Notes: generated by a model not told the origin, from the sequence alone. Shown: positions 28,558-38,285, counted from the first letter of the stretch. The stretch: DNA of 64,000 nucleotides from Bacteroides sp. UBA1773 (GCA_002315285.1 DCGR01000097.1:13658-77657), one strand, 5' to 3'. Numbers and translations are program-made.

Positions 28558-28587
28558 TTTGTGAACAAAAAATAATATATATCTTTG
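28558..28587 (+). promoter_or_regulatory. rpsO promoter (-33 TTTG, -7 TATCTTTG)
   Basis: TTTG at 28558-28561 and TATCTTTG at 28580-28587 are separated by 18 nt, a near-perfect Bacteroidetes sigma-ABfr promoter; start near 28594, 34 nt before the ATG. Confidence 0.75.
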
Positions 28588-28627
28588 CACCCGCAAATCG
28601 AATTTATACACTATTAAAAAAGTTTTT

Positions 28628-28897
28628 ATGTATTTAGATGCAGCAAAGAAAAAGGAAATCTTTGAAAAGTACGGAAAGTCCAACACTGATACTGGCTCAC
28701 CAGAAGCCCAGATAGCATTGTTTTCCTACCGTATTTCTCACCTGACTGAGCACCTGAAGCTCAACAGAAAAGATTATAGTACAGAGAGAGCCTTGACAAT
28801 GTTGGTAGGCAAGCGGCGTTCACTGCTCAACTACCTGAAGGAACGTGATATCAACCGTTACCGCGAAATCGTCAAGAATCTCGGATTGCGTAAGTAA
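28628..28897 (+). CDS. rpsO: 30S ribosomal protein S15
   Basis: 89 residues, the usual S15 length, with the conserved TGSPEAQIALFSYRISHLTEHL segment in two parts (TGSPEAQIAL, ISHLTEHLK) and KRRSLLNYLKERD. It binds 16S rRNA helix 20-22 early in 30S assembly. Monocistronic: own promoter and a strong terminator 19 nt after the stop. Confidence 0.98.
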   Translation: MYLDAAKKKEIFEKYGKSNTDTGSPEAQIALFSYRISHLTEHLKLNRKDYSTERALTMLVGKRRSLLNYLKERDINRYREIVKNLGLRK

Positions 28898-28915
28898 TCA
28901 CTCCTTACTGATTAT

Positions 28916-28958
28916 CGAAAAGGAGGTAAATGCCCATGGGTGTTTGCCTCCTTTTTCG
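28916..28958 (+). terminator. rpsO intrinsic terminator
   Basis: A CGAAAAGGAGG... stem pairs with ...CCTCCTTTTTCG, nearly 18 bp with the central ATGCCCATGGGT forming the loop region; a run of T closes it. Confidence 0.8.
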
Positions 28959-29052
28959 TTTGCAGGCTGAAATTTTCCCCATCGTTTAGCATCAACAACA
29001 TCGAGACCGCACGAAAATCGTGCAAAAAAGGAAAAGATATTTCCAAAAAACA

Positions 29053-29082
29053 TTGCATCTATCTCATTTTTGTGTACTTTTG
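29053..29082 (+). promoter_or_regulatory. tamB promoter
   Basis: TTG at 29053-29055, 19-nt spacer, TACTTTTG at 29075-29082; predicted start near 29089. This lies downstream of the in-frame ATG at 29070 and so supports ATG 29103 as the tamB start. Confidence 0.6.
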
Positions 29083-29102
29083 ACCGTTCAATTTTGGTTG
29101 TC

Positions 29103-32100
29103 ATGACAAAACAGAAGCCTATGCAAAAACGCCTGACAAGGATTGTCGGTTGGATTGTTGCAACACCAACCATCCTGTTTTTGGTGATGACCTTTCTCGT
29201 GTATTTGCCTCCAATACAACAACGGCTCATTGCGGCCGCAACCCAAGCCATAGCCCAAAGCACCGGCTTCCACATACAGATACAACACGTCGCCTTGCAA
29301 TTCCCATTAGGCCTTTCCGTCAAGGAAACCAGCATCCAATCCCCACAAGGAGACACTTTGGCACAGGCCGATGACATCGGAATAGACATCCAGTTGGTTC
29401 CCCTGCTATGGAAAGAGATCGCGATAGACGGAATTTACGTAAGCGGCCTGCGCATCGACACGCAAGACCATATTCCCAATCTGCACCTATCTGCACTGGT
29501 TGGCGAGATTTTCCTCGACAGCCACGGAATAGACATTGCCAACGAAACGGCCACGATCAACAGAATCTCCTTGTCTGATGCCGACCTGTCGGTTGCCTAC
29601 ACCGACTCGGCCGCCACAAAGGGAAACACCGACACCACATCGCTCCAACTCCCATGGAAACTGTTGGTAGAAAATGTGGACATCAACGATGCCAACATCA
29701 AATTCCAGATGCTACCCGATTCGGTCGCCATAGCTTCGGACATCCGACACCTATCATTACGACATGGCATGGCCGACATGAACAACAGCACCTATTCGCT
29801 CCGCAGCATCAACCTGACGAAAACCTCCCTGACGACCGATCTTGACCATCAACCGCCACACGAGGGATTCGATGGGAACCACATTTGGCTGTCCGACATC
29901 AGCCTCTCCTTCGATTCACTCCGCTACCAAGGACGCAACATCACCGCACTCATCAACCAGTGTGCTTTTTCCGAACGATCCGGACTACGCTTGCGATCCA
30001 CCAAAGGGAGCATCACATCCGACAGCACCCACATCACGATTCCCCGCCTCAACCTTTCCACAGACAACTCCATCCTGCAAATGGAAGGAAGCATCGACTG
30101 GAACGCGTTGCAAGAGAGCCGCACTGGCAGGCTTCGCACACACATCCATAGCAAAATAGGAAAGAAGGACCTTCAAATCATCACGCACCGGACTGATACA
30201 CTCTTTCAGCAACACTTTCCAGACAAACCTCTTCAACTGGATATCAATGTTGCCGGCAACCTTGACCAACTGACAATCCAGAATTGCAATGTAACCTTAA
30301 CCGATGCTTTCGACATTGAACTGGATGGCTGTTTCCACCACATCACCGATTCACTATTGCGAACCGCCGGCTTATCCTGCCATTTCCGAGCACACGACAT
30401 GACATTCCTTACGCCACTCACGCAGGGACAATTAGCCATTCCACAGACAACACACTTGGAAGCAAATTGTGAGTTGATGCGAGATGACCTGAATGCAACA
30501 GCACAACTCTTCCGTCATGCTTCCGACAGCGTACCCAGTGCGTCCCTCAGCGCAGCCTACTCTCTCTCCAACCATACCTACCATGTCAATGCCGAAACCA
30601 ACAGTCTCGACCTTCACGACTTTCTGCCCGCCGACTCAATTTTCCATATCAACACTGAACTACATGCCTACGGACAATATTTTAACCCCTTCTCTCCCTA
30701 CACATCACTACACGCCACAGCACAACTTGAACGACTTGAATATGGCTTAACCACCCTTTCACACTCCCTGTTCAAAGCGGATTTTGAGGAACACCAATTC
30801 AACATCCGACTCGACTCCGACAACAACCTACTCAAGGCTGACGCACAACTCCAAGGCTACATCCACCCCGATGATGCCACAGCCAAACTCACGCTCAACA
30901 TCAACAATCTTGATTGGCAGGCACTACATCTCACACCACAACCCATCCGTTCGCAACACACACTGAACTTCGACCTGCAAAGCAATCTGCGTGAGTACCA
31001 TACGCTCAACCTATCACTTACAGACAACATCATCACCAACCGACGCCGGCCACAAAAGGCAAAGGACTTGTCAATTCATTTCCACACCAACACAGACAGT
31101 ACACAAGCACAACTTTCAACTGGTGATTTGAATATTGACTTTACAGCCAAAGAATATGCTTTCCGACTCTCCGAACAATTCACTACATTGCTGAATACCA
31201 TCCAACAACAATGGAGTTCCAAACATCTCAGCCAATCGAATCTACGCGAACTTTTACCCAATGTTTCGCTCAGCATCACCTCTGGCAAAGAGAACCTTAT
31301 TTACAATCTATTGTCAATCAATGGATTCAAATATGACAGTATGCGATTTCAAATTAATGCCGATGCGATGCAAGGGTTAAACAGTTCATTTAGGATACTC
31401 GGACTTCAGTCCGATAGTGTTGCCATAGACACACTCTACATGAACATCCTACAAGACACTACAGCCATCCACCTGCAAAGTGGCGCAATCAAAAACAAGT
31501 CACGGGACACCAACGCCTTTAACGCAAAACTAATGGGTGGCATCAACGACAAATCCGGACAACTCTTACTCGAATACCTAAACGCACAAAACCAACAAGG
31601 CATCTATCTTGGCCTACAAGCCGATCTGCGGCAAAAAGGCATACGCCTGCATTTCTTCCCTGAACAACCCACAATCATGTACCATCCTTTCACGTTCAAC
31701 AAGCGAAATACCATCTATCTGTCTGACAGAGGACGTATCTACGGTAATGTACAGCTACACGATGAATCGGGGTCAGGTCTGGACTTCCACACTCATTTCA
31801 CTGATTCCGTTACAAAGCAAGATGCCACGCTGGCCCTACAAAACATCAACTTGCATGAAATACGCAACATCTATCCTTTCATTCCACATCTCGAAGGAAT
31901 CTTCGGCACAGAACTTCACTACATCGACACTGGCACAACCCAATCGCTCAATGCCGATTGCTCCATCCGCGACTTCGTGTATGAGAACACACCGCTTGGC
32001 ACCTGGGAGTTTGGTGGAACCTATCTGCCAAACAAACAAGGCGAACACTTCATCGACGCATACGTACAACAAAACAACAAAGAGATTCTGACCCTACAAG

Positions 32101-33695
32101 GCACCTATAAGGAAGGAAAGCGAGACAGCCTAAAAGCGGAAGTCAACCTCGACCATTTTCCTTTGGACATCGTCAATCCATTCATTCCCGATGCCACGCT
32201 GGCGATGCAAGGAAACATCAACGGCACACTCTACATGAACAGTCCAACAGACTTGCCACTGCTTAACGGCATGTTGGCGATGAACAATGTAGCAGTAGAC
32301 ATCCCCTCTGCATCCGCCCACTTCGCTTTCTGCAACAATCCACTACAGATGACCAATAGCCGCATCCTATTCGACGACTACAAGATCTACACACACAACA
32401 AAAATCCATTCACAATCAGCGGCAATGTCGATTTGCATGATGTGGGACAAACAAGCCTCGACCTACATCTGAAAACAAGCAATTATGAACTAATCAACGC
32501 CAAGAAAAAACGTAATGCCATGCTTTACGGAAAACTACTTGTAGATTTGGATGCTACGCTCAAAGGTAATCTGGACAAGCTTTCACTTCAAGGACGCATG
32601 AATGTACTTGGCAAATCCGATTTCACCTATGTGCTTGCCAATTCCCCCCTACAAGTGGAAGACCGTTTAGGCGAACTAGTCACCTTCACCGACTTCAGCC
32701 AAGACCAATATGCGGAGGAGGAAGATGATTCGCTCACGCTCAACAATTCACTAAGCGGATTTGACATTCTCATGACACTCCACATCGACCAAGCAGTTAG
32801 AGCACGCATCAACCTTACCTCCGATGGCTCAAACTACATGATGCTCGAGGGAGGTGGAGACCTGTCGTTCCAATACACTCCACAAGGAGAGATGCTACTC
32901 AACGGACGCTACGCACTTATCAGCGGTGAACTAAAATATGACATACCCATCATCCCGCTTCGGACATTTAATATCAAGAATGGAAGCTACGTGCAATGGA
33001 ATGGGCCTGTTCTCAATCCCACGCTCAACATCACAGCTACCGAACGGACACGATCCTCAGTCGGCACTCGAGGTCAAACACCACGCATGGTAGCATTCGA
33101 TGTAGGATTGCAGCTCAAGAATCAGTTGCAAAATCTTGACATGGCATTTGTCCTTTCCGCTCCAGAGGATGCTTCCGTGCAAGACCAAATAAAATCGATG
33201 AGTGCAGAGGAACAAAACAAGATAGCCGTGACCATGTTGGTCACAGGAATTTATCTGGCCGAAGGGAACACCAGCGGCACATTCAATGCCTCCAATACGC
33301 TTAACGCATTCCTGCAAAACCAAATTTCGAACATTGCCGGACAGACCATGGAAATGAACTTCGATATGAACGATCGCACAACCGAAGCTGGGACACAAAC
33401 GGATTATAATTTCCAATTTGCAAAACGATTTTGGAACAACCGCTTCCGCATAGCCCTTGGAGGTACCGTTTCCACAGGAAACGTAGTCGCCAACAAGCAG
33501 ACTTTCATCAATAATGTTTCCGTTGAATATCGCCTTGACAACAGCGGAACCCGCAACATAAAACTCTTCTACGACAAAAATTACCAAAGCATTCTCGAAG
33601 GTGAAATAACTGAAATGGGCTTAGGTGTTTTACTCCGTAAGAAAGTGACAAATTTAGGTGAACTATTCATTTTCAAACAACACCAATCCCAATGA
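29103..33695 (+). CDS. tamB: TamB-type translocation/assembly protein (DUF490)
   Basis: 1530 residues from ATG 29103, chosen because the promoter box lies between it and the upstream ATG at 29070. An N-terminal membrane anchor (about 12-35, IVGWIVATPTILFLVMTFLVY) is followed by a very long beta-rich, amphipathic region (AsmA-like repeats) and a C-terminal DUF490 domain (VQWNGPVLNPTLNITATE near 1310). TamB bridges the inner membrane to its outer-membrane partner and carries lipids or assembles outer-membrane proteins. The stop overlaps the TamA-like gene by 4 nt (ATGA). Confidence 0.92.
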   Translation: MTKQKPMQKRLTRIVGWIVATPTILFLVMTFLVYLPPIQQRLIAAATQAIAQSTGFHIQIQHVALQFPLGLSVKETSIQSPQGDTLAQADDIGIDIQLVPLLWKEIAIDGIYVSGLRIDTQDHIPNLHLSALVGEIFLDSHGIDIANETATINRISLSDADLSVAYTDSAATKGNTDTTSLQLPWKLLVENVDINDANIKFQMLPDSVAIASDIRHLSLRHGMADMNNSTYSLRSINLTKTSLTTDLDHQPPHEGFDGNHIWLSDISLSFDSLRYQGRNITALINQCAFSERSGLRLRSTKGSITSDSTHITIPRLNLSTDNSILQMEGSIDWNALQESRTGRLRTHIHSKIGKKDLQIITHRTDTLFQQHFPDKPLQLDINVAGNLDQLTIQNCNVTLTDAFDIELDGCFHHITDSLLRTAGLSCHFRAHDMTFLTPLTQGQLAIPQTTHLEANCELMRDDLNATAQLFRHASDSVPSASLSAAYSLSNHTYHVNAETNSLDLHDFLPADSIFHINTELHAYGQYFNPFSPYTSLHATAQLERLEYGLTTLSHSLFKADFEEHQFNIRLDSDNNLLKADAQLQGYIHPDDATAKLTLNINNLDWQALHLTPQPIRSQHTLNFDLQSNLREYHTLNLSLTDNIITNRRRPQKAKDLSIHFHTNTDSTQAQLSTGDLNIDFTAKEYAFRLSEQFTTLLNTIQQQWSSKHLSQSNLRELLPNVSLSITSGKENLIYNLLSINGFKYDSMRFQINADAMQGLNSSFRILGLQSDSVAIDTLYMNILQDTTAIHLQSGAIKNKSRDTNAFNAKLMGGINDKSGQLLLEYLNAQNQQGIYLGLQADLRQKGIRLHFFPEQPTIMYHPFTFNKRNTIYLSDRGRIYGNVQLHDESGSGLDFHTHFTDSVTKQDATLALQNINLHEIRNIYPFIPHLEGIFGTELHYIDTGTTQSLNADCSIRDFVYENTPLGTWEFGGTYLPNKQGEHFIDAYVQQNNKEILTLQGTYKEGKRDSLKAEVNLDHFPLDIVNPFIPDATLAMQGNINGTLYMNSPTDLPLLNGMLAMNNVAVDIPSASAHFAFCNNPLQMTNSRILFDDYKIYTHNKNPFTISGNVDLHDVGQTSLDLHLKTSNYELINAKKKRNAMLYGKLLVDLDATLKGNLDKLSLQGRMNVLGKSDFTYVLANSPLQVEDRLGELVTFTDFSQDQYAEEEDDSLTLNNSLSGFDILMTLHIDQAVRARINLTSDGSNYMMLEGGGDLSFQYTPQGEMLLNGRYALISGELKYDIPIIPLRTFNIKNGSYVQWNGPVLNPTLNITATERTRSSVGTRGQTPRMVAFDVGLQLKNQLQNLDMAFVLSAPEDASVQDQIKSMSAEEQNKIAVTMLVTGIYLAEGNTSGTFNASNTLNAFLQNQISNIAGQTMEMNFDMNDRTTEAGTQTDYNFQFAKRFWNNRFRIALGGTVSTGNVVANKQTFINNVSVEYRLDNSGTRNIKLFYDKNYQSILEGEITEMGLGVLLRKKVTNLGELFIFKQHQSQ

Positions 33696-36049
33696 TTCAA
33701 ATCCGCCCACATATCATCACCCATTTGTACAATCATTGCTCTGTTGCCATTTTATTTGTGCTAACGTTGACATGGGCAGCATGTTCTACAACCAATCATC
33801 TACCAGAAGGAGAAAAACTCTACGTAGGTATAGACAAATGGGAACAAACGGGCCAACTTGGAGACACCCCTACTGCCACCACAGCCCAAGCCGAAGTAGA
33901 AGCTGCCCTATCCTATCCGCCCAATGGCTCTTTTTTAGGAAGCAGTACCCTACGTTCTCCGCTCAACATCGGATTATGGATATACAACGGATTTGAACGC
34001 TATAGCGACAAGAATGGTTTTGGACGATGGATCTTCGATAAGTTCGGTTCTACTCCCGTACTCGTTTCGACTGTCAACCCCAGCACACGAGCGACTATCG
34101 CCACCAATCTCATGCACGATTATGGCTATTTCAACGGGAGTATCACTTCAAGGCAAATACCACAAAAGAATCCCCGCAAGGTAAGAATCCATTACTCACT
34201 CAACTGGGGAAATCCATTTTTCATCGACTCGCTAGCCTATCTCAAGTTTCCCCATGATGCCGACACGCTCATTCAAAACAGCATGTCACAATCGCTTGTC
34301 CGAAGAGGTGACCAATTCAATGTTGTCACACTCAACGAAGAACGCACACGTATCAGTGACTTATTGCGAAACAATGGCTACTACTACTTCAGCCCCTCGT
34401 ATCTCACCTATCGTGCCGACACTCTCATGCATCCAGGTTTTGTTAACCTTCAGTTGCTCACCACCCAGAACCTACCTCAACAAGCCAAACGCCGATACCA
34501 TATCGGTCGCACCTCTCTTTATCTCTTCGACCCACAACACACCACGCACACTGACTCTCTCAAAATGCGTTCCATGACCATCTACTATAACGGCAAAAAG
34601 CCAGGAATCCGTCCTGGAGTAATACTCAAACGTCTATTCTACAAACAAGGTGAACTTTATTCTGCCGACCGTCAATCCCTATCCCAACAACTATTAGCTC
34701 GTTTAGGAGTATTCCAATACACTCAATTCCAGTATGTTCCATCCGATTCCGCCACGACTTGCGATACACTCAACGTTCGTATCAATGCCGTGTTCGACAA
34801 ACCCTACGATGCTGAACTGGAGTTCAACCTCACCAATAAAAGCAACCGACAAATGGGACCAGGAGCCATCTTCACGCTTAATCGAAAAAACTTCTTACGA
34901 ACAGGTGCCACCCTATCCTGGCAAGTAAAAGGATCTTACGAATGGCAAACACATTCCACCACAGAAGGCGATAGATCCATCATGAATTCCTTCGATTTCG
35001 GCACCTCCGTGGCACTTGAACATCCACGCATCGTACTCCCATGGAAAAACAACACGCTCAAACGGGCACGCTATCCGCAAAGCACACAAACGAAACTGAA
35101 TGCCGACCTGCTCAACCGCGCTGGTTATTTCCAAATGTTATCCTTTGGAGGTTCGCTGACCTACCATTTCAGTACCAACCGACTCGTTCGGCACACAATC
35201 ACGCCCTTCAGCCTCACATACAACACACTACTTCATACCACCGCAAAATACGACTCCATCATAGCTACCAATCGGAATCTTGCCCTCAGCATGGCCGACA
35301 AATTCATACCTGCTATCAGCTATACATTCACCTACGACAATTCACCCAATAAGCGCCGCCACAAATTATGGTGGGAAACAACTATAAAATCATCGGGCAA
35401 CATCACCTCACTACTCTATGCCGCTTGCGGAAAAAGTTTTTCAGAAACCAACAAAACCCTGTTTGGCACACCCTACGCACAGTTTCTCAAACTCACCTCA
35501 GAGTTACGTACCCTACTAAAAATCAACGACAACCACCATGTAGCGTTACGCTTGTCAGGTGGCATCATCTACTCATACGGCAACCAAGAAATAACACCAT
35601 ACACCGAGCAATTTTATGTAGGTGGAGCCAACAGCATCCGAGCCTTCACCGTACGGTCCATCGGTCCAGGCCGCTACCACCCAAAGGCAGATGAACGATA
35701 TGGCTATCTTGACGAGACAGGAGATGTGAAACTCGAATTCAATGCCGAATATCGTTTCCACATCATCAGCGGCCTCAATGGTGCCTTTTTCCTCGATGCA
35801 GGCAATGTGTGGAAACTGCGTGACGATCCATCCATGCCCGGTAGCCAAATCACTATTCGCAATTTCGCAAACAGCATCGCCACCGGCACGGGAACCGGAC
35901 TACGCTACGATCTCGATTTCCTGGTACTTCGCTTAGACCTTGGTATAGCTCTGCACATGCCCTATGATACGGGGAAAAACAGCTACTACAATGTACCCAA
36001 GTTTTCCGATGGTCTGGGACTTCATTTTGCCATTGGTTATCCGTTCTGA
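33692..36049 (+). CDS. tamL: TamA/BamA-family outer-membrane lipoprotein (TamL type)
   Basis: 785 residues with an export signal ending LTWAAC (Cys31), consistent with the lipidated TamA homologues of Bacteroidetes; the lipobox is weak because Trp is at -3. POTRA-like domains occupy about 60-330, and the last ~380 residues are the Omp85 barrel, with the lid-lock-type segment FYVGGANSIRAFTVRSIGPG and a terminal strand ending in Phe (HFAIGYPF). It pairs with TamB in outer-membrane protein or lipid assembly. Confidence 0.9.
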   Translation: MIQIRPHIITHLYNHCSVAILFVLTLTWAACSTTNHLPEGEKLYVGIDKWEQTGQLGDTPTATTAQAEVEAALSYPPNGSFLGSSTLRSPLNIGLWIYNGFERYSDKNGFGRWIFDKFGSTPVLVSTVNPSTRATIATNLMHDYGYFNGSITSRQIPQKNPRKVRIHYSLNWGNPFFIDSLAYLKFPHDADTLIQNSMSQSLVRRGDQFNVVTLNEERTRISDLLRNNGYYYFSPSYLTYRADTLMHPGFVNLQLLTTQNLPQQAKRRYHIGRTSLYLFDPQHTTHTDSLKMRSMTIYYNGKKPGIRPGVILKRLFYKQGELYSADRQSLSQQLLARLGVFQYTQFQYVPSDSATTCDTLNVRINAVFDKPYDAELEFNLTNKSNRQMGPGAIFTLNRKNFLRTGATLSWQVKGSYEWQTHSTTEGDRSIMNSFDFGTSVALEHPRIVLPWKNNTLKRARYPQSTQTKLNADLLNRAGYFQMLSFGGSLTYHFSTNRLVRHTITPFSLTYNTLLHTTAKYDSIIATNRNLALSMADKFIPAISYTFTYDNSPNKRRHKLWWETTIKSSGNITSLLYAACGKSFSETNKTLFGTPYAQFLKLTSELRTLLKINDNHHVALRLSGGIIYSYGNQEITPYTEQFYVGGANSIRAFTVRSIGPGRYHPKADERYGYLDETGDVKLEFNAEYRFHIISGLNGAFFLDAGNVWKLRDDPSMPGSQITIRNFANSIATGTGTGLRYDLDFLVLRLDLGIALHMPYDTGKNSYYNVPKFSDGLGLHFAIGYPF

Positions 36050-36086
36050 TACAGTTTGTTCACGTTACAAACCTCCCGTTCTATCG

Positions 36087-36110
36087 AAAACACCACATTT
36101 AGTGTTTTTT
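36087..36110 (+). terminator. intrinsic terminator after tamL
   Basis: AAAACAC / GTGTTTT stem with 8-nt loop, followed by further T, 38 nt after the tamL stop. Confidence 0.6.
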
Positions 36111-36146
36111 TACTATTTGCCTACACCATTTCAGCAAAAGATGTGC

Positions 36147-36154
36147 TACCTTTG
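36147..36154 (+). promoter_or_regulatory. -7 box for the nucleotidyltransferase gene at 36182
   Basis: TACCTTTG, 27 nt before the ATG. The best upstream TTTG (36116-36119) is 27 nt away, too far for a good -33. Confidence 0.45.
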
Positions 36155-36181
36155 CCGTTGAAAATTTAAAAACTTCATAGA

Positions 36182-37096
36182 ATGAAACCCACATTGTTTT
36201 TGCTTGCTGCCGGCATGGGCAGTCGTTACGGTGGTTTGAAACAACTGGATGGACTAGGACCCAACGGCGAAACCATCATGGACTATAGTATCCATGATGC
36301 CATCAAGGCTGGTTTTGGGAAACTCGTATTCGTAATCCGCAAGGATTTCGAACAGGACTTCCGTGACAAGATCATTTCAAAATACGAAGATCACATACCC
36401 TGTGAGCTTGTGTTCCAAAGCATCCACGACTTGCCTGAAGGCTTTACCTGTCCCGAAGGTCGCACTAAGCCATGGGGTACAAACCACGCTGTCATGATGG
36501 GAGCTGATGTCATCAAAGAACCATTTGCCGTCATCAACTGTGATGATTTCTATGGTACCGACTCATTTCGAGTGATGGGAGAATTCTTGGCAAATCTACC
36601 AGAAGGATCCACTAATACTTACGCCATGGTAGGTTTTCGGGTTGGCAATACCCTTAGTGAAAGTGGCACTGTGAGCAGAGGTGTCTGCGGAACCAGTTCT
36701 GGACGTATGCTTGCTTCAGTCGTTGAACGCACCAAGATACAACGCATTGATGGCGAAGTGAAATATCTCGATGATGACAACACCACATGGGTAACTATTT
36801 CAGAGAATACACCCGTCAGCATGAATTTCTGGGGATTTACCCCCGACTATTTCGCCTACAGCACCGATTATTTCAAGCGTTTCCTCAGCAATCCGAAAAA
36901 CATCGAGAACTTAAAAGCCGAGTTCTTCATCCCACTCATGGTCGATGAACTTATCCACAACAATACCGCAACCTGCGAAGTGCTCGACACAACCAGCAAG
37001 TGGTTTGGTGTCACATACCCAGAGGACCGCCAAGATGTTGTCAATAAAATCAAAGCTTTGGTTGATGAAGGTGCTTACCCAAAACATTTGTTCTGA
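36182..37096 (+). CDS. NDP-sugar nucleotidyltransferase family protein
   Basis: 304 residues. It opens with LFLLAAGMGSRYGGLKQLDGLGPNGETIMDYS in essence: the loop LAAGMGSRYGGLKQL is the pyrophosphorylase signature, INCDDFYGTDSF the metal/sugar site, and MNFWGFTPDYF a later conserved segment of this Bacteroidetes subgroup. The closest well-known type is a sugar-phosphate nucleotidyltransferase of uncertain substrate, often annotated only as NTP-transferase. It stands alone with its own -7 box and is followed by a perfect 12-bp hairpin. Confidence 0.85.
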   Translation: MKPTLFLLAAGMGSRYGGLKQLDGLGPNGETIMDYSIHDAIKAGFGKLVFVIRKDFEQDFRDKIISKYEDHIPCELVFQSIHDLPEGFTCPEGRTKPWGTNHAVMMGADVIKEPFAVINCDDFYGTDSFRVMGEFLANLPEGSTNTYAMVGFRVGNTLSESGTVSRGVCGTSSGRMLASVVERTKIQRIDGEVKYLDDDNTTWVTISENTPVSMNFWGFTPDYFAYSTDYFKRFLSNPKNIENLKAEFFIPLMVDELIHNNTATCEVLDTTSKWFGVTYPEDRQDVVNKIKALVDEGAYPKHLF

Positions 37097-37108
37097 TTTA
37101 CCACTCTA

Positions 37109-37153
37109 TCCGCATGACTTCCTTTGTATCTGATGTCTTGTAAGTCATGCGGA
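37109..37153. other. perfect 12-bp hairpin between nucleotidyltransferase and protease genes
   Basis: TCCGCATGACTT (37109-37120) pairs exactly with AAGTCATGCGGA (37142-37153) around a 21-nt loop. No T tract follows, so it is not a classic terminator; an RNA processing or stabilising hairpin, or a binding site, is possible. It ends 31 nt before the next ATG. Confidence 0.6.
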
Positions 37154-37184
37154 CACATTCATTAATTCTCAATACACTCCAATC

Positions 37185-37856
37185 ATGGTTTTCTTACTCT
37201 TTATCGGTATAGCCCTGCTGAGTTTCCTTATCCAAAGCAACTTGCAGAGCAAGTTCAAACGTTATAGTCGCATTCCGCTTTCCAATGGGATGACCGGACG
37301 CGAAGTAGCCGAACTCATGTTGAGCCAGAATGGTATCAACGATGTAAGTGTCACAAGTACCCCAGGTCGCCTTACTGACCACTACAACCCTGCAAGCCAT
37401 ACCGTAAACCTCAGTGAGGATGTGTATAACACCTGTAGTGTTGCAGCAGCAGCAGTTGCTGCCCACGAATGTGGCCATGCCCTGCAACACCAACTTGGTT
37501 ATGCGCCACTACGTATGCGTTCCGCTCTGGTACCAGTAGTACAATTCTCATCGAACATTGTCAGTTGGATTCTATTAGGAGGTATTCTCTTAATCAACAC
37601 CTTCCCGCAACTCCTCTTATTTGGTATCTGTTTATTCGCGCTCACTACTCTATTCAGCATCATCACCCTACCCATCGAGATTAATGCCTCCATGAGAGCA
37701 CTTCAGTGGCTCAACGAAGCGGGAATCACCGATTCACACAACCACCCGCAAGCTCAAAGCGCATTGCGCTCAGCAGCCTATACTTATGTAGTGGCTGCAC
37801 TTAGCTCGCTTGCCACTCTCATTTATTACGTACTTATCTATACCAACCGACGATAA
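37185..37856 (+). CDS. membrane zinc metallopeptidase (YugP family)
   Basis: 223 residues. An N-terminal membrane span (VFLLFIGIALLSFLI) precedes the zinc motif AAHECGHALQHQLGY (HExxH in the form HECGH) near residue 95, then two further hydrophobic segments (FSSNIVSWILLGGILL, LLLFGICLFALTTLF) and a C-terminal span. Downstream EINASMRALQWL is typical of the family and may hold the third ligand. Physiological substrate unknown; presumably membrane-protein quality control. Confidence 0.88.
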   Translation: MVFLLFIGIALLSFLIQSNLQSKFKRYSRIPLSNGMTGREVAELMLSQNGINDVSVTSTPGRLTDHYNPASHTVNLSEDVYNTCSVAAAAVAAHECGHALQHQLGYAPLRMRSALVPVVQFSSNIVSWILLGGILLINTFPQLLLFGICLFALTTLFSIITLPIEINASMRALQWLNEAGITDSHNHPQAQSALRSAAYTYVVAALSSLATLIYYVLIYTNRR

Positions 37857-37899
37857 TTTCACTTTTTTATCCAGAAAAGCAGAAAAAGAAACAAAAAAA

Positions 37900-37930
37900 T
37901 TTGCACGTACAGAAAAAAGCAGTAACTTTG
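37900..37930 (+). promoter_or_regulatory. tRNA-Gln(CTG) promoter
   Basis: TTTG at 37900-37903, 19-nt spacer, TAACTTTG at 37923-37930: a textbook Bacteroidetes promoter, 29 nt before the tRNA. Confidence 0.75.
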
Positions 37931-37959
37931 CGCTGTCTTAAGGATAAGGCATTCGGAAT

Positions 37960-38033
37960 TGGAGTATGGTGTAATGGTAACACTACAGATTCTGGTCCTG
38001 TCATTCCAGGTTCGAATCCTGGTACTCCAACCA
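37960..38033 (+). tRNA. tRNA-Gln (anticodon CTG)
   Basis: Acceptor TGGAGTA/TACTCCA, D stem GTGT/ACAC, anticodon loop TTCTGGT with CTG at 37992-37994, T stem CCAGG/CCTGG with loop TTCGAAT, discriminator A at 38030 and encoded CCA 38031-38033. The last anticodon-stem pair is A-C, otherwise complete. Confidence 0.93.
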
Positions 38034-38034
38034 C

Positions 38035-38070
38035 ACAACCACTGATTCAAGAATCAGTGGTTGTTCTTTT
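38035..38070 (+). terminator. terminator after tRNA-Gln(CTG)
   Basis: A perfect stem ACAACCACTGATTC/GAATCAGTGGTTGT (38035-38064) followed by TCTTTTC, directly after the CCA end. Confidence 0.85.
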
Positions 38071-38152
38071 CCCAGTAAATGTCTCTACTCCCTATATAAA
38101 ACTGGGCTGAAAAAGAAATCGCTAATCGCTTTCTTTTACCGAATTAATATAT

Positions 38153-38160
38153 TACTTTTG
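38153..38160 (+). promoter_or_regulatory. -7 box for adenine deaminase
   Basis: TACTTTTG; TTTC at 38130-38133 lies 19 nt upstream. A start near 38166 leaves a 58-nt leader that contains an ATG-initiated short frame (38181-38285). Confidence 0.5.
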
Positions 38161-38180
38161 CATTATTAAACGGAAACAAA

Positions 38181-38285
38181 ATGTCTGCACCTACTTGGAC
38201 AGGAATAAAAACAATGAGACTAAATGGAAACAACCAAACACAAACAGAATACAATCTACAAAGGTCATATAGTAGATGTTATTAA
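38181..38285 (+). other. possible upstream ORF overlapping the ade start (34 codons)
   Basis: ATG at 38181 opens a 34-codon frame that runs past the ade ATG (38224) in the +1 frame and stops at 38285. It begins inside the predicted mRNA. Coding status is unproven; it may modulate ade translation or be chance. Confidence 0.25.

Noticed and set aside
29070..29102. earlier in-frame start for tamB
   Set aside because: The -7 box at 29075-29082 lies downstream of this ATG, so it would not be in the mRNA.
28898..29389. 163-codon minus-strand frame across the rpsO terminator and tamB start
   Set aside because: It crosses a strong terminator and the tamB promoter and shows no domain.
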